A stretch of DNA of 64,000 nucleotides from Legionella sp. PATHC035 (GTDB taxonomy: Bacteria; Pseudomonadota; Gammaproteobacteria; Legionellales; Legionellaceae). A program made the translations under genes and the position numbers. The DNA is taken from assembly GCF_026191115.1 (NCBI RefSeq), contig NZ_JAPHOT010000001.1:930001-994000 (forward strand), in the 5' to 3' direction. Shown here piece after piece: positions 47,275 through 58,772 of this stretch. Below the pieces are notes generated by a model. It worked only from the letters and a program-made list of their open reading frames with translations. It ran no database searches and was not told the origin of the DNA. Within the stretch, counting starts at the first letter, position 1. Every line of letters begins with the position of its first letter.

Positions 47275-48087
47275 ATGAACGAAATGAAACCTGAGCAATT
47301 AAAAAATTTAATTAACGAAGCAACTCACAGTATTGAATCATCCCAAAATCTTCTCCAGGAACTACTGAATTATCCCACAGAAGAAGACTCTTCAATGGAA
47401 GATACCATTTGCTCAATCCAATTAGTTCTCCAATATCGTTTAAACAGTCAGGATGCTCTTGCTATTCTGTTAAGCATTGATCAAAACGTGCTTTTTCTCC
47501 TAGGCATTCAACCTCGACATTCCCCTAAAATGAACCTTGATCGCCTTGCCTATGCTTTGGGGAATGAAGATTTGAAGCAACTACTCCATGCGCTTTCTCT
47601 ACTCGTTAATTCCTTATTAAAGATCGCAAACCGATATCAAAAAAATCATTTAAGTTTTGAATTAAGTCATCAAAGAAAACCCAGCCGACAGAATATGCTG
47701 ATTAAAGGGATGCAAAAACTAATTTCACAACAAAATCATTTTTTAAATTTGATAAAAAAACTTGAAGAAAACGTCACTCTGCTTTTAGAGTATCAGTCCG
47801 TTGGACCACTATTTGATCATATAGCTGCACTTAGAGGACCAATTTCACAATATTACCAGGCCCTATTGAATGGTCTTGATGAAACCAAACAACTGTACGA
47901 AAAAATCAATAAGCCGGAATTGCTGGAGCACAAAGTAGAACTTCTTTTAAAACAAGCTGAAGAAGTACTCAACATCATGCCTTCCCTATACAAACCTCGC
48001 CCTTCGTACAGCCCGCAACCAAGCAAGCTGTCTGCTGAACAACTGGAACAACGTGCAACTGCAAAACGTTTGCGCCCTTTTTTCTAA
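47275..48087 (+). CDS. Hypothetical helical/coiled-coil protein
   Basis: 270 residues, predicted almost entirely helical with heptad-like Leu spacing (EQLKNLINEATHSIESSQNLLQELL; LISQQNHFLNLIKKLEENVTLLLEY). No signal peptide or membrane segment. The last residues, AEQLEQRATAKRLRPFF, end in a basic hydrophobic tail of the kind seen in Legionella type IV substrates, which I note without claiming secretion. The ATG at 47275 is preferred to an upstream TTG. Confidence 0.55.
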   Translation: MNEMKPEQLKNLINEATHSIESSQNLLQELLNYPTEEDSSMEDTICSIQLVLQYRLNSQDALAILLSIDQNVLFLLGIQPRHSPKMNLDRLAYALGNEDLKQLLHALSLLVNSLLKIANRYQKNHLSFELSHQRKPSRQNMLIKGMQKLISQQNHFLNLIKKLEENVTLLLEYQSVGPLFDHIAALRGPISQYYQALLNGLDETKQLYEKINKPELLEHKVELLLKQAEEVLNIMPSLYKPRPSYSPQPSKLSAEQLEQRATAKRLRPFF

Positions 48088-48124
48088 GAATTTAACCGTT
48101 CAGACAATAGTGCCAACTTAAGGC

Positions 48125-48201
48125 ATGTAGCCTGGATTAGACGAAGTCGTGATCCGGGATTAGGGGCATCCCGTATTACGCTGCGCTAATACGGGCTACA
48201 T
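48125..48201. repeat. Nested palindromic repeat
   Basis: ATGTAGCC (48125-48132) pairs with GGCTACAT (48194-48201). Inside, CCCGTATTA (48170-48178) pairs with TAATACGGG (48187-48195). Related to the TAGCCTGG repeats elsewhere in the window. It sits 37 bases after the helical-protein stop. Confidence 0.65.
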
Positions 48202-48252
48202 ATAAAAGCTTAAGTTAACGCATTGACTGTTCAGTGAATTGGACATGAACGC

Positions 48253-49932
48253 TTATAAATAACAACCCACCCCATCATAACCAATCACATGGCATGACTT
48301 GTAAGCACTTTGCTCCAATCGATAACTTACAGAACCATAATAAGCAATAATGTTTCCATTTTTATCTTGTTCTATATGAGGCTTTTGGAAACTCTCGGCA
48401 ATATCACAATTCGTATGATTTTGGATCCAAACCCCATCTCCTGAAACAATGCGCACCTTGCCAGGAGTTAAAGCGTTCTTCCCACAACCCTTCATTGCTA
48501 AATGCTCTGCTTTAGGGGCAGAAAAGATAAGATCATAACCTGCCGCAGCTGCTTTAACTGCGTTTTCAGCATCTAGAATGCCATGTCCGCAAGGCTTTTT
48601 ACCGACACACGATTTATTGGGGTCAGTACTCACACCAAAATCATGGGTTGTGGTGTACAGGAGTTGTTCCACTTGTTCTGGGCTCAATCCTTTTTCACTC
48701 GCAGCTAAAATCAATCCAGCAACACCCGCAACATGTGGCGTAGCCATACTTGTTCCTTGATAAAAATCAAACCCTGATCCATTATAACCCCCACCTGGGT
48801 TCACAGTAGATAAAATCCCTCCCCAAATACCATAACGCTTGTCTCCGCCTGGAGCAGCTAAGGTAACACTTGGCCCATAGTTGGAAAAATAGGATCTAAG
48901 GCCTTCAGGGCCAGTAGACGCGACTTTAATGGTTCCATTACAAATTGCTGGCGCATTAAAATGCTCCCAGACGTTGTCATTTCCAGCCGCAACGGCCAAT
49001 ACCGCGCCTTTCTTGCGTGCAAAAAAGACTGCTTCTTGTAGGGCTTGGTCACAATAATCAATTTCGTCTTTAGGGCCCCTATCCACCCCAAAGCTCATAT
49101 TCAATATTTTTGCTGGATGAATGTTAGTCGGAACGCCTGGAACCTCGCCACCCACAGCCCAATATATCGCGTTAATCACTGAACTTTCATAAAACATGCC
49201 ATTAGCAGCAGGGATTTTTAAAGGAAGAATTTTTAAATCCTCGCCCATACCGCTCATGACACTCCCATAACCTGCAATGGTTCCTGCAACATGAGTACCA
49301 TGATAAGAGCGGGTTTCATCGATCAAGTTATTATTATTTCCTGCAAAATTCCAACCCCATAAATTACCTACACTGTCCTTGACCAAGTTGTTGATTAGAC
49401 TATCATTTAAAGCAATTCCCGTATCAAGGACGGCAACCACAATTGGCTTTTTAGAAAGCCCTGTAGTATAGGCCCAGGCACCATCTCTAAATCCAGGTTT
49501 CGATTCCAACATAATTCCGGCTGGACGAGTAAACTCATCCCATTGGCTTTCATGAGATAATAAATCCCCTGGACCTAGAATTTCAGGATCAGGAACCGGT
49601 TTAAAGTAACTGACTCTGTCTTTAACCGCATATAAAACTTGAGGGTTTTTACGCAAACGCTCCAAAATCGAAGAAGTTTCATCTTCATCATTTGCTTTAG
49701 CTGAGGGACTGTTTGTGGTGTCTAAAATTAATAAAAAAGCACCATTCGCCATAGGATTAACTTCTTTGACAGGCAGTTGGGTTACTTGTTTTATCTGTGA
49801 CTTTAAAGAGGAAACGCTGGTTATTTGTTCTTTATATTTGATAATTACTCGAACTGCATTTTGCTCCGGTGCAGCGAAAACGCCATGAGCTATTGATAAA
49901 AGACCTAGACCTAAAATCCCTGATTTAAACAT
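48253..49932 (-). CDS. Secreted subtilisin-like serine protease (S8)
   Basis: 559 residues. Signal peptide (FKSGILGLGLLSIAHGVFA), an inhibitor-like propeptide (residues about 25-110) and the catalytic domain. Triad: Asp170 in VVAVLDTGIAL, His211 in SYHGTHVAGTIAGYG, Ser395 in YQGTSMATPHVAGVAGLIL; the oxyanion Asn is in AAGNDN. After it comes a C-terminal domain with four cysteines, including CHVIGYDGVGC at the very end, that may be trimmed or fold as an extra domain. Upstream GGAG box is present. Probably type II secreted. Confidence 0.93.
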   Translation of the reverse strand: MFKSGILGLGLLSIAHGVFAAPEQNAVRVIIKYKEQITSVSSLKSQIKQVTQLPVKEVNPMANGAFLLILDTTNSPSAKANDEDETSSILERLRKNPQVLYAVKDRVSYFKPVPDPEILGPGDLLSHESQWDEFTRPAGIMLESKPGFRDGAWAYTTGLSKKPIVVAVLDTGIALNDSLINNLVKDSVGNLWGWNFAGNNNNLIDETRSYHGTHVAGTIAGYGSVMSGMGEDLKILPLKIPAANGMFYESSVINAIYWAVGGEVPGVPTNIHPAKILNMSFGVDRGPKDEIDYCDQALQEAVFFARKKGAVLAVAAGNDNVWEHFNAPAICNGTIKVASTGPEGLRSYFSNYGPSVTLAAPGGDKRYGIWGGILSTVNPGGGYNGSGFDFYQGTSMATPHVAGVAGLILAASEKGLSPEQVEQLLYTTTHDFGVSTDPNKSCVGKKPCGHGILDAENAVKAAAAGYDLIFSAPKAEHLAMKGCGKNALTPGKVRIVSGDGVWIQNHTNCDIAESFQKPHIEQDKNGNIIAYYGSVSYRLEQSAYKSCHVIGYDGVGCYL

Positions 49933-50115
49933 ACAAAAATCTCCTTATAATATACATCGCAATTCAGTATGCTATAAGACACAGGGCAAAACAAGGGCAA
50001 ACTTGTCCAAAAATGTTACTCTCCTATGCCTAATCTATGTAAATAAAAACTGCATTGAAATTCCTGGGACGCTCGATATACTGTATCTATCTCTTTGTTT
50101 TTATTAAACCATGTC

Positions 50116-50583
50116 ATGGACTTGCGATCGCTTTTTTTTCAATCAGCCACACGCTTGATACGAAAGTTACAATCATGGTTTGGCCTAATCACTCTTGGTT
50201 CGCGGGCTATTATTTTAAATCCTGATCATCAGATCCTTTTAGTAAAACACACTTATCAGCCGCATTGGCATTTACCTGGCGGTGGCGTCAAAAGAGGCGA
50301 GTCGGCTCAAGAAGCCCTGATACGTGAATTAAAAGAAGAAGTTGGTATAATTCCTACTGAGGCACCGCAATTATTTGGTATTTATTTCCATACGTACATG
50401 GGAGTCAACGACTATCCGGTCATCTTTATCGTTAAAAGCTTTACCGCTGTAAACGCCTATTCTCACGAAATTGAACAGATGGCTTGGTATGATTACGACC
50501 AGTTGCCTGAGAGGGTAAGCCCAGGAACGAAACGTAGGCTTGATGAATATTTTGCACAAAGCGCACGCTCCGATAGGTGGTGA
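50116..50583 (+). CDS. NUDIX hydrolase
   Basis: 155 residues. The Nudix box is complete: GGGVKRGESAQEALIRELKEEVGI, with the usual GX5EX7REUXEEXGU spacing. The substrate (an NDP-sugar, dNTP or similar) cannot be told. ATG 50116 is used; the frame opens seven codons earlier at a TTG. A perfect hairpin follows 20 bases after the stop. Confidence 0.88.
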   Translation: MDLRSLFFQSATRLIRKLQSWFGLITLGSRAIILNPDHQILLVKHTYQPHWHLPGGGVKRGESAQEALIRELKEEVGIIPTEAPQLFGIYFHTYMGVNDYPVIFIVKSFTAVNAYSHEIEQMAWYDYDQLPERVSPGTKRRLDEYFAQSARSDRW

Positions 50584-50602
50584 CTTATTTTATCTGGAGT
50601 AG

Positions 50603-50620
50603 GTTGGGCCTTGGCCCAAC
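50603..50620. terminator. Perfect hairpin between convergent genes
   Basis: GTTGGGCC-TT-GGCCCAAC. It lies between the NUDIX gene and the end of ahcY, so it could stop transcription from both. No T-run follows; the motif GTTGGGC recurs at 50637-50643, so it may also be a repeat. Confidence 0.5.
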
Positions 50621-50654
50621 AAATCAATGCGGTGATGTTGGGCTAAACCCTCAA

Positions 50655-51980
50655 CTAATATCGATATTGCTCAGGTTTATAAGGACCATTAATCGCCACA
50701 CCTAGATAGTCTGCTTGTTCCTTGGTGAGTTGAGTCAATTTTGCTCCGATTCTTCCTAAATGCAAACGGGCTACTTTCTCATCTAATAATTTGGGAAGAA
50801 CATAGACATCTCGGCCATATTGAGCCGCATTTTTAAATAATTCGATTTGAGCCAAAATTTGGTTGGAAAAAGAGGCCGACATCACGAAGCTTGGATGACC
50901 TGTAGCACATCCTAAATTAACCAAGCGTCCCTCAGCCAGAAGAATTAAACGCTTACCGTCTGGAAATATTATATGATCAACCTGTGGCTTAATATTTTCC
51001 CATTGGTATTTCTTTAAACTCTGAACATCAATTTCGGAATCAAAATGACCAATGTTACATAAAATAGCCTGATTACGCATACGCTGCATGTGCTCATGAG
51101 TCACTACATGGTAATTACCGGTAGCAGTAACCACGATATCTACCTGCTCGGCAACATCATCCAGAGTCACAACACGATATCCCTCCATTGCCGCTTGCAA
51201 CGCACAAATAGGATCAATTTCGGCGATTAAAACAATCGCACCCTGGCCACGCAATGCCTGCGCACAGCCCTTACCTACGTCTCCATAACCTAAAATTAGA
51301 GCTACTTTGCCAGCAATCATCACATCAGTAGCTCGTTTTATTCCATCCAATAAAGACTCACGACAACCGTACATGTTATCAAACTTGGATTTAGTAACTG
51401 AATCATTCACATTAATCGCAGGAATTTGTAAGGTACCGTTTCTGGCCATTTCATACAATCGGGCGACACCAGTGGTTGTTTCTTCAGAAACTCCTTTAAT
51501 TCCTGATAATAACTCCGGAAATTTTTGATGTACGATTTGGGTCAAATCACCCCCATCATCCAGCAATAAATTAGGAGTCCAATGATTCGGCCCGGAAAGC
51601 GTTTGCTCAACACACCACCAATACTCTTCCTCAGTTTCACCTTTCCAAGCAAAGACAGGGATACCCTTGGCTGCTATGGCTGCGGCAGCATGATCCTGAG
51701 TAGAAAATATATTACAAGACGACCAACGAACCTCAGCACCTAAAGCAATTAATGTTTCGATCAATACGGCTGTTTGAATCGTCATATGCAAACAACCTGC
51801 TATACGGGCGCCTTTTAAAGGCATTTTTGCAGCAAATTCTTCACGCAAAGCCATTAATCCGGGCATTTCAGTTTCAGCGATCGCTATTTCTTTGCGCCCC
51901 CAAGAAGCCAGAGACATATCTGCTACTTTATAATCGTTTACCATAGTGCTTCCTGCTCCTGCTATATTGGCTAATTCCAT
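50655..51980 (-). CDS. ahcY: Adenosylhomocysteinase
   Basis: Splits S-adenosylhomocysteine into adenosine and homocysteine, completing the methyl cycle with metK. Conserved parts: [37 protein letters not shown], the NAD site [17 protein letters not shown], and [16 protein letters not shown] with the C-terminal KPEQYRY that closes the partner active site. 441 residues. An AAAGGAG is before the ATG. It follows metK after 11 bases on the same strand. Confidence 0.97.
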   Translation of the reverse strand: MELANIAGAGSTMVNDYKVADMSLASWGRKEIAIAETEMPGLMALREEFAAKMPLKGARIAGCLHMTIQTAVLIETLIALGAEVRWSSCNIFSTQDHAAAAIAAKGIPVFAWKGETEEEYWWCVEQTLSGPNHWTPNLLLDDGGDLTQIVHQKFPELLSGIKGVSEETTTGVARLYEMARNGTLQIPAINVNDSVTKSKFDNMYGCRESLLDGIKRATDVMIAGKVALILGYGDVGKGCAQALRGQGAIVLIAEIDPICALQAAMEGYRVVTLDDVAEQVDIVVTATGNYHVVTHEHMQRMRNQAILCNIGHFDSEIDVQSLKKYQWENIKPQVDHIIFPDGKRLILLAEGRLVNLGCATGHPSFVMSASFSNQILAQIELFKNAAQYGRDVYVLPKLLDEKVARLHLGRIGAKLTQLTKEQADYLGVAINGPYKPEQYRY

Positions 51981-51991
51981 TAGAGTCTCCT

Positions 51992-53140
51992 TTATAGGGC
52001 TTTACGTAACTCCGTCACTTTATCCAATCGTTCCCATGGAAAATTCTCACGTCCATAATGGCCGTAAGTTGCTGTTTGTTTGTAGATTGGGCGAAGTAAA
52101 TCGTGGTGTTCAATAATGCCTTGTGGCGTTAAATCAAAATGGGTATGTATTAATTCAATGATTTCACTATCTTTTAAACGGCCTGTACCAAAAGTTTCAA
52201 CAAAAATAGAGGTCGGTTCAGCCACACCAATTGCATAAGAAATTTGTAACTCGCACTTATCGGCCAATCCTGCTGCAACGATGTTTTTTGCCACATGTCG
52301 TGCCGCATAAGCTGCAGATCGATCGACTTTAGAAGGATCCTTACCCGAAAAACATCCGCCTCCATGTCGCGCCATACCGCCATAGGTATCTACAATGATT
52401 TTGCGGCCAGTAAGTCCACAATCTCCCAAAGGACCACCTATAACAAAACGACCTGTTGGGTTGATGAAATAGCGGGTCTTATGAGTTAACCATTCGGCGG
52501 GTAACGTTGTTTTAATAATCTCCTCCCGTACCGCCTCGATTAAATCACTGTATCGAATTTCAGCCGCATGTTGCGTGGAAAATACTACCGTATCCACTTC
52601 AACAGGAATTCCCTTTTCATATTTTAAAGTTAATTGACATTTCGCATCAGGCCGTAACCAGGGTAATGCGCCTGATTTACGTAAATGAGCTTGTTTTTCC
52701 ATCAAACGATGAGCGTAAGCAATAGGAGCAGGCATGTAGACATCCGTTTCACGACTGGCATAACCAAACATTAAACCTTGATCCCCAGCGCCAAGAATTC
52801 GTGTTTCTTGATTATCAACACCCTGGGCAATATCAGGAGATTGTTTCCCTATAGCAGAAAGTACGGCACAAGATTCCCAATCAAATCCCATTTGTGAGCT
52901 GTTATAACCTATGTCTTTGACTACTTGCCGCGTTACTGCTTCAACGTCCACCCACGCTTTGGTAGTAATTTCTCCACCAACTAATACCATTCCTGTTTTA
53001 ACGAACACCTCACAAGCGACACGCGCAGCGGGATCTTGTTGTAAAATGGCATCTAGAATTGCATCAGAAATCTGATCCGCGATTTTGTCAGGATGCCCTT
53101 CAGAAACCGACTCTGAAGTAAAGACGTGACTGTCATTCAT
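51992..53140 (-). CDS. metK: S-adenosylmethionine synthetase
   Basis: Makes SAM from methionine and ATP. Motifs: [65 protein letters not shown], and [20 protein letters not shown]. 382 residues, normal. It lies between carA (30 bases upstream) and ahcY. No riboswitch can fit in the 30-base gap before it, so any control must come from the carA side or the operon. Confidence 0.97.
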   Translation of the reverse strand: MNDSHVFTSESVSEGHPDKIADQISDAILDAILQQDPAARVACEVFVKTGMVLVGGEITTKAWVDVEAVTRQVVKDIGYNSSQMGFDWESCAVLSAIGKQSPDIAQGVDNQETRILGAGDQGLMFGYASRETDVYMPAPIAYAHRLMEKQAHLRKSGALPWLRPDAKCQLTLKYEKGIPVEVDTVVFSTQHAAEIRYSDLIEAVREEIIKTTLPAEWLTHKTRYFINPTGRFVIGGPLGDCGLTGRKIIVDTYGGMARHGGGCFSGKDPSKVDRSAAYAARHVAKNIVAAGLADKCELQISYAIGVAEPTSIFVETFGTGRLKDSEIIELIHTHFDLTPQGIIEHHDLLRPIYKQTATYGHYGRENFPWERLDKVTELRKAL

Positions 53141-53170
53141 TAGTTAATCCTCTTTAAATTTTTATATATC

Positions 53171-54283
53171 CTATTTCATCAACTGTATAAATTCATTAAA
53201 TATTATTTCTATATCATGGGGTCCAGGGCTAGCCTCAGGATGTCCTTGAAAGCCGAATGCTGGCTTTTCCTTATGTTTGATACCTTGCAGGGTATTATCA
53301 AATAACGAACGATGCGTAATGGCAAGGCAATCAGGCAAACTCTCTTCATCTACTGCAAATCCATGGTTTTGGCTGGTTATAAAAACACGTTTTTGCCCTT
53401 CAGTTTCAATGACAGGATGATTTGCTCCGTGATGGCCAAACTTCATTTTTTTGGTCACTCCGCCACAGGCTAAAGCCAAAATCTGAAAACCCAAGCAAAT
53501 GCCAAATAAAGGAATATTACGAGCCAAAAATTCTTGGGTTGCCCGAATGGCATAGTCACAAGCTTGTGGATCTCCTGGGCCATTTGATAAAAATACCCCG
53601 TCAGGATTCATCGCTAAAACTTCTGCAGCAGAGGTTTTTGCTGGTACTAAAGTTAAATGACACCCTTTGTCATGCAAAATACGTAAAATATTGTGCTTTA
53701 CTCCAAAATCATAAGCAACCACGTGGTATTGTTGCGGCTGAGAGCCTTTACCCCATTCGCCTTGTCCCTCATGCCAGCGCTCTATGGTTTTTCTAGAAAC
53801 TTCTAAAGCCAAATCAACTCCCTGTAAACCAGCGAAGGAGCGTGCTTTTGCCAAAACCAGCTCGGGATTGGCTACATCGGTACTAATGCATGCACCGACC
53901 GCACCATGCTCTCGTAAGCGAAGAGTCAAATCGCGGGTATCGATGCCTGCAATGGCAACTACATTATTTTTTTTGAGCCAATCAGGAAGAGATAATTCTG
54001 CACGATAATTACTATGGATTATAGACGAATTACGAATCACCAAGCCCGCAGCCCAAATTTTATTAGATTCCATATCTTCATGAGTACATCCTGTATTGCC
54101 TACATGGGCTGTAGTCAAGGTAATGATTTGGCGTGCATAGGAAGGATCCGTAAGCATCTCCTGATAACCGGTTAGAGACGTATTAAAAACCAACTCTCCG
54201 ACAGAATCGCCTGTTGCTCCTACCGAAATTCCTTCGTAAATGGTGCCATCGGCTAACACTAAAATTGCTGGTTGGTTCATCAT
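53171..54283 (-). CDS. carA: Carbamoyl-phosphate synthase small (glutaminase) chain
   Basis: Glutaminase subunit that hands ammonia to CarB for arginine and pyrimidine synthesis. Visible: [27 protein letters not shown], the catalytic cysteine in [26 protein letters not shown] and [13 protein letters not shown] (His and Glu). 370 residues. carB is not adjacent here; metK follows instead. Confidence 0.96.
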   Translation of the reverse strand: MMNQPAILVLADGTIYEGISVGATGDSVGELVFNTSLTGYQEMLTDPSYARQIITLTTAHVGNTGCTHEDMESNKIWAAGLVIRNSSIIHSNYRAELSLPDWLKKNNVVAIAGIDTRDLTLRLREHGAVGACISTDVANPELVLAKARSFAGLQGVDLALEVSRKTIERWHEGQGEWGKGSQPQQYHVVAYDFGVKHNILRILHDKGCHLTLVPAKTSAAEVLAMNPDGVFLSNGPGDPQACDYAIRATQEFLARNIPLFGICLGFQILALACGGVTKKMKFGHHGANHPVIETEGQKRVFITSQNHGFAVDEESLPDCLAITHRSLFDNTLQGIKHKEKPAFGFQGHPEASPGPHDIEIIFNEFIQLMK

Positions 54284-54518
54284 GCTCTACTCTGTTAGTT
54301 ATTCAAAGTGTCTTTTGAGCGGCCTTGGCGAATCCGTAGCTTAGGTAATCGAAGCGCAACTACTGTTATCCCTCATTGCATGTGCCATGAGGTCTAAAAG
54401 ATTCCGATTTCGTTTCGCTTCAACCTGGACCACAATCAATAACGATTAAAAATCCCGCAGCCAGAAAGCTCAAAAAATACACATTTAGACAAATGTGTGC
54501 AATTGTAACTTACTTGCT

Positions 54519-55658
54519 TCAAAATTTCATGTCTTCAAAGAATTTTTTCACACCTGCGAACCAAGAATTAGAGCGTGGCGAGTGTTTTCCTTTAGCATTT
54601 TCCAGTGATTCTTGAAATTTGGTTAATAAATCTTTCTGCTCGCGTGATAAATTCACTGGGGTTTCCACAACTACCTTACATAATAAATCGCCTTGACCGT
54701 GCCCGCGTACGGATTTCATCCCCTTTCCTCTTAAACGAAACACTTTACCGGTTTGTGTTTCTTCAGGAATCTTTAAAGTAACGCGTCCTTCAAGGGTTGG
54801 TACTTCTATAGAGCCACCCATGGCAGCGATAATGAAACTTATGGGTACTTCGCAATGCAAATCATTTTCATGACGGTCGAATATAGTGTGTTTTTTTACG
54901 CTGACTTGTACATACAGATCGCCTGGTCCTCCCCCATGCATACCGGCTTCGCCCTCTCCGCTTAAACGAACGCGGTCGCCATTATCTACCCCGGCGGGAA
55001 TTTTAACTGTCAGTTTTTTGCTTTCACGGATTCGCCCCTGACCATGACAATCGGAGCAAGGATCAGAAATAATAGTTCCTTCACCATGACAGCTAGGACA
55101 GGTTTGCTGAATGGAGAAAAAGCCTTGCTGAATTCTGACTTGTCCCATACCATTACAGGTTTCACAGGTCTTTGGCTGAGTTCCTTTTTTAGCACCACTT
55201 CCACTGCACGTAGCACAAGTACCATGTCGAGGAACAGTAATTTGTACTTCTTTACCCAGCGCAGCCTCTTCAAGGGTTAATTGGACGTTGAATTGTAAAT
55301 CAGCGCCGCGTTGGCCACGAGATTGCCGTCCGCCACTGCGTCCACCTGAAAAGATATTTTCAAAAATATCCTCAAAGACATCGCCAAAACCACCAAAACC
55401 GCCAAAACCGCCAGGACCACCTCTCATGGAAGGATCAACACCCGCATGACCGTATTGATCATAGGCTGCACGCTTTTGTGGATCAGAAAGAATGCTGTAA
55501 GCGTATTGGATTTCTTTAAACTTTTCTTCAGCAGCAGAATCGTCAGGATTACGATCTGGGTGATACTTCATTGCCAATCTACGATATGCCTTTTTAATTT
55601 CGGCATCACTTGCAGTTCGACTTACCTCTAAAAGTTCATAATAATCCCGCTGTTCCAT
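54519..55658 (-). CDS. dnaJ: Chaperone DnaJ
   Basis: Hsp40 that delivers clients to DnaK and stimulates its ATPase. J-domain with HPD (YHPDRNPDD), a Gly/Phe-rich linker ([16 protein letters not shown]), four CxxCxGxG zinc repeats ([32 protein letters not shown]), and the C-terminal substrate-binding domain. 379 residues. Gap to dnaK is 176 bases and holds a palindromic CTTCTCCC-GGGAGAAG element. Confidence 0.97.
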   Translation of the reverse strand: MEQRDYYELLEVSRTASDAEIKKAYRRLAMKYHPDRNPDDSAAEEKFKEIQYAYSILSDPQKRAAYDQYGHAGVDPSMRGGPGGFGGFGGFGDVFEDIFENIFSGGRSGGRQSRGQRGADLQFNVQLTLEEAALGKEVQITVPRHGTCATCSGSGAKKGTQPKTCETCNGMGQVRIQQGFFSIQQTCPSCHGEGTIISDPCSDCHGQGRIRESKKLTVKIPAGVDNGDRVRLSGEGEAGMHGGGPGDLYVQVSVKKHTIFDRHENDLHCEVPISFIIAAMGGSIEVPTLEGRVTLKIPEETQTGKVFRLRGKGMKSVRGHGQGDLLCKVVVETPVNLSREQKDLLTKFQESLENAKGKHSPRSNSWFAGVKKFFEDMKF

Positions 55659-55834
55659 AACTACTCACATATTAAAAATTAAAATGGACAATGTAGCGTG
55701 ATACGCACAATGTCACCGCCTCAAGCTAAGAATCCCTTCTCCCACAGGGAGAAGGGAAATTCATTAACTTAATGGCAGTGACATTATGCGCACCCAGGCT
55801 ACATTCCTAGACGATTAAGTCACCATATGACTGA

Positions 55835-57778
55835 TTATTTCTTATCGTCTTTAACTTCCTCGAACTCAGCATCAACAACCCCTTCATCCGCTTTGGTTGA
55901 TTCTTGAGCTGATGCGTGCTCTTGCTGCGCTTGACCTTGTCCTGCTTGACCTTCAGATGCTTTTTTAGCATAAACTCGTTCAGCCATTTTTGCAGAGGCA
56001 TCGCTTAACACTTTTAATTTGTCTTCAATTTGTGCTTTATCGCTGCCTTGGGTTGCTTCTTTTAACTCAGCAATGGCTTTTTCTATACCTTGTTTCTCAT
56101 CTTCAGCGAGCTCAGCAGCCAAGTCTTTCATGGATTTTTCACAGCTGTGAATCAAACTATCAGCCTGATTGCGTAGCTCTGCCATTTCCTTAAATTTCTT
56201 GTCCTCTTCAGCATGAGACTTAGCATCTTTAATCATGGCTTCTACTTCTTCATCACTCAAACCACTGGATGCTTTAATCACAATCGATTGTGCTTTGCCA
56301 GTCGCTTTATCTTTAGCAGAAACATTAAGAATACCATTCGCATCAATATCAAAAGTCACTTCAATTTGTGGTACACCACGTGGCGCTGGAGGAATATCGC
56401 CTAAGTCAAATCGACCTAAAGATTTATTCGCTGAGGCTTGCTCTCTTTCACCTTGCAATACATGTACAGTCACTGCTGTTTGATTATCATCAGCAGTAGA
56501 AAATACTTGATTGGCTTTAGTAGGAATTGTGGTATTTTTCTCGATGAGCTTTGTCATCACCCCACCCATAGTTTCGATACCTAAAGATAAAGGAGTGACG
56601 TCAAGTAGCAGAATATCTTTCACTTCTCCAGATAAAACTGCGGCTTGAATCGCAGCACCCACAGCAACTGCTTCATCAGGGTTAACGTCTTTGCGTGGTT
56701 CTTTACCAAAAAATTCTTCTACTGTTTTTTGTACCAAAGGCATACGGGTTTGACCGCCTACCAAAATCACTTCGTTAATTTGGGATACATTCAATCCAGC
56801 ATCTTTCAATGCGATTTTACAAGGCTCAACAGTACGCTCAACCAATTTCTCAACCAAAGACTCCAACTTAGCGCGAGTCAATTTGATGTTTAAGTGTTTT
56901 GGTCCTGTAGCATCAGCCGTAATGTAAGGCAAGTTCACATCTGTTTGTTGTGCTGAAGACAGTTCAATTTTCGCTTTTTCAGCTGCATCTTTCAGACGTT
57001 GTAATGCCAATGGATCGTTATGCAAATCAATGCCAGTATCTTTTTTGAATTCAGAAGCCAGATAATCAATTAAAGCCAAGTCAAAGTCCTCACCTCCCAA
57101 GAAGGTATCACCATTGGTTGCGAGTACTTCAAATTGGTGTTCTCCATCAACTTCTGCAATTTCAATAATTGAAATATCAAAAGTACCACCACCGAGGTCA
57201 TATACAGCAATGATTGAATCACCACGTTTTTTGTCCATACCGTAGGCAAGAGCTGCGGCAGTCGGTTCGTTAATAATACGTTTGACTTCAAGACCAGCAA
57301 TCCGTCCTGCATCTTTGGTAGCCTGACGTTGGGAGTCATTGAAATAAGCAGGTACGGTAATTACCGCTTCTTTCACTTCTTCGCCGAGGTAATCTTCTGC
57401 AGTTTTTTTCATTTTACGCAATACTTCAGCTGAAATTTGTGGTGGCGCTTTGTCTTGGCTTTTCACACGAACCCAAGCATCACCATTATCCGCTTTAATG
57501 ATTTTGTAAGGTACCATTTTGATATCTTTTTGCACTACAGCGTCTTCAAAACGACGACCGATCAATCGCTTAATTGCAAATAAAGTGTTATCAGGGTTGG
57601 TTACAGCTTGGCGTTTTGCAGATTGCCCAACCAATACCTCACCATCATCAGTATAAGCAACGATGGAAGGCGTGGTGCGGTGGCCTTCACTGTTTTCAAT
57701 TACCTTAGGTTTATCACCTTCCATTACCGCAACACATGAGTTGGTGGTACCTAAGTCGATTCCTATAATTTTAGCCAT
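55835..57778 (-). CDS. dnaK: Chaperone DnaK (Hsp70)
   Basis: ATP-driven folding chaperone. Conserved [46 protein letters not shown] and the linker [21 protein letters not shown]-terminal lid ends in an acidic [14 protein letters not shown] tail (EEVKDDKK type). The reading frame runs 24 codons further upstream, but the ATG at 57778 begins [10 protein letters not shown]. 647 residues. Confidence 0.98.
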   Translation of the reverse strand: MAKIIGIDLGTTNSCVAVMEGDKPKVIENSEGHRTTPSIVAYTDDGEVLVGQSAKRQAVTNPDNTLFAIKRLIGRRFEDAVVQKDIKMVPYKIIKADNGDAWVRVKSQDKAPPQISAEVLRKMKKTAEDYLGEEVKEAVITVPAYFNDSQRQATKDAGRIAGLEVKRIINEPTAAALAYGMDKKRGDSIIAVYDLGGGTFDISIIEIAEVDGEHQFEVLATNGDTFLGGEDFDLALIDYLASEFKKDTGIDLHNDPLALQRLKDAAEKAKIELSSAQQTDVNLPYITADATGPKHLNIKLTRAKLESLVEKLVERTVEPCKIALKDAGLNVSQINEVILVGGQTRMPLVQKTVEEFFGKEPRKDVNPDEAVAVGAAIQAAVLSGEVKDILLLDVTPLSLGIETMGGVMTKLIEKNTTIPTKANQVFSTADDNQTAVTVHVLQGEREQASANKSLGRFDLGDIPPAPRGVPQIEVTFDIDANGILNVSAKDKATGKAQSIVIKASSGLSDEEVEAMIKDAKSHAEEDKKFKEMAELRNQADSLIHSCEKSMKDLAAELAEDEKQGIEKAIAELKEATQGSDKAQIEDKLKVLSDASAKMAERVYAKKASEGQAGQGQAQQEHASAQESTKADEGVVDAEFEEVKDDKK

Positions 57779-57868
57779 TCTATTCATGCTCCAAATAAAG
57801 TAATTTCTAATGCGATGAATGTTATATGGGGCATAACCTGTCGATTTCAACCCATATAATTCACATTT

Positions 57869-58486
57869 TTATTTTTTTGCTACGACAACACGCGCCGGTC
57901 TAATCACTCGATCGCTCAATTTATATCCTTTTTGGAATACCGCGAGGACTGTATTGGGTTCAGCACCAGGGGCATCTTGCATCGACATCGCTTCGTGAAG
58001 CTGTGGATCAAAAGGCATACCTACAGGATCGATTTGTTGCACCTCAAATTTTTTCAATACATCCGTAAAAAGCTTTAAAGTTAATTCTAAACCTTCCCTC
58101 ATCGATGAGTCTTCCGCTTTAACAGCCAATTGTAACGCTTGCTCTAGACTGTCAATTACAGGTAACAAATCCGAGATCAACTTTTCAACGCCATAGCGAT
58201 GCGCATTAGCTACTTCACGCTCGGCACGGCGACGTACATTATCGAGCTCAGCTTGAGCACGCACTGCTTTTTCCCAATTTTCATGAGCCTGTTGTTCCGC
58301 AAGAGTCAGTTTTTCACTCAACTCGATATAGCTTGGATGGTCCAAAGAAGGTTCAGGATGTGCTGTTTCTTCGGTTAATTCCAAAGTATCCTCATGATCA
58401 CTGTGTTCCGATTCTTTCGATTGATGTTCTTCATTTTGATGTTGTTCTTTAAATTGATGCCAATTTTTTTTGTCTTGTTTACTCAT
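57869..58486 (-). CDS. grpE: Nucleotide exchange factor GrpE
   Basis: Exchanges ADP for ATP on DnaK. Long N-terminal acidic helix (HSDHEDTLELTEETAHPEP), the family motif ELDNVRRRAEREVANAHRYGVEKLISDLLPVIDSLEQAL, and the beta-domain SMQDAPGAEPNTVLAVFQKGYKLSDRVIRPARVVVAKK. 205 residues from ATG 58486, which has GAGGAG seven bases upstream; the frame opens 19 codons before. First gene of grpE-dnaK-dnaJ, headed by a sigma-32 promoter. Confidence 0.97.
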   Translation of the reverse strand: MSKQDKKNWHQFKEQHQNEEHQSKESEHSDHEDTLELTEETAHPEPSLDHPSYIELSEKLTLAEQQAHENWEKAVRAQAELDNVRRRAEREVANAHRYGVEKLISDLLPVIDSLEQALQLAVKAEDSSMREGLELTLKLFTDVLKKFEVQQIDPVGMPFDPQLHEAMSMQDAPGAEPNTVLAVFQKGYKLSDRVIRPARVVVAKK

Positions 58487-58527
58487 GCAAATTACTCCTC
58501 TCCACAGCCTAGCAACGTAAAAACCAC

Positions 58528-58555
58528 AGATGGGGGCAACCAATAAGATTTCAAG
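58528..58555 (-). promoter_or_regulatory. Sigma-32 (heat-shock) promoter of grpE
   Basis: Read on the minus strand: CTTGAAA (58555-58549), a 13-base spacer, then CCCCATCT (58535-58528). The E. coli consensus is CTTGAAA-N(13-17)-CCCCATnT, so every conserved base agrees. The start of transcription falls about 35 bases before the grpE ATG. Confidence 0.85.
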
Positions 58556-58772
58556 CCCTTAATTATTTTTATTTTATTGTAGCCTGGTGAAGGCTAATCC
58601 ATAACCCTGTTTTTTATGGTCATCCCGAAGGCAATCAGAGATGAGGAGCACTCCAGCAGCAGGGTCCAAGCTACCTACCTTAGAGAATAATCATTAGAAT
58701 AATAAGCCGTTTGCTTGCAGTATGTGTTCATTTATTCCATACTTAGACTCAAAAAAGTTACATGGGTTTTTT

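Noticed and set aside
53141..53170. SAM riboswitch before metK
   Set aside because: Only 30 bases separate metK from carA, too short for any known SAM riboswitch.
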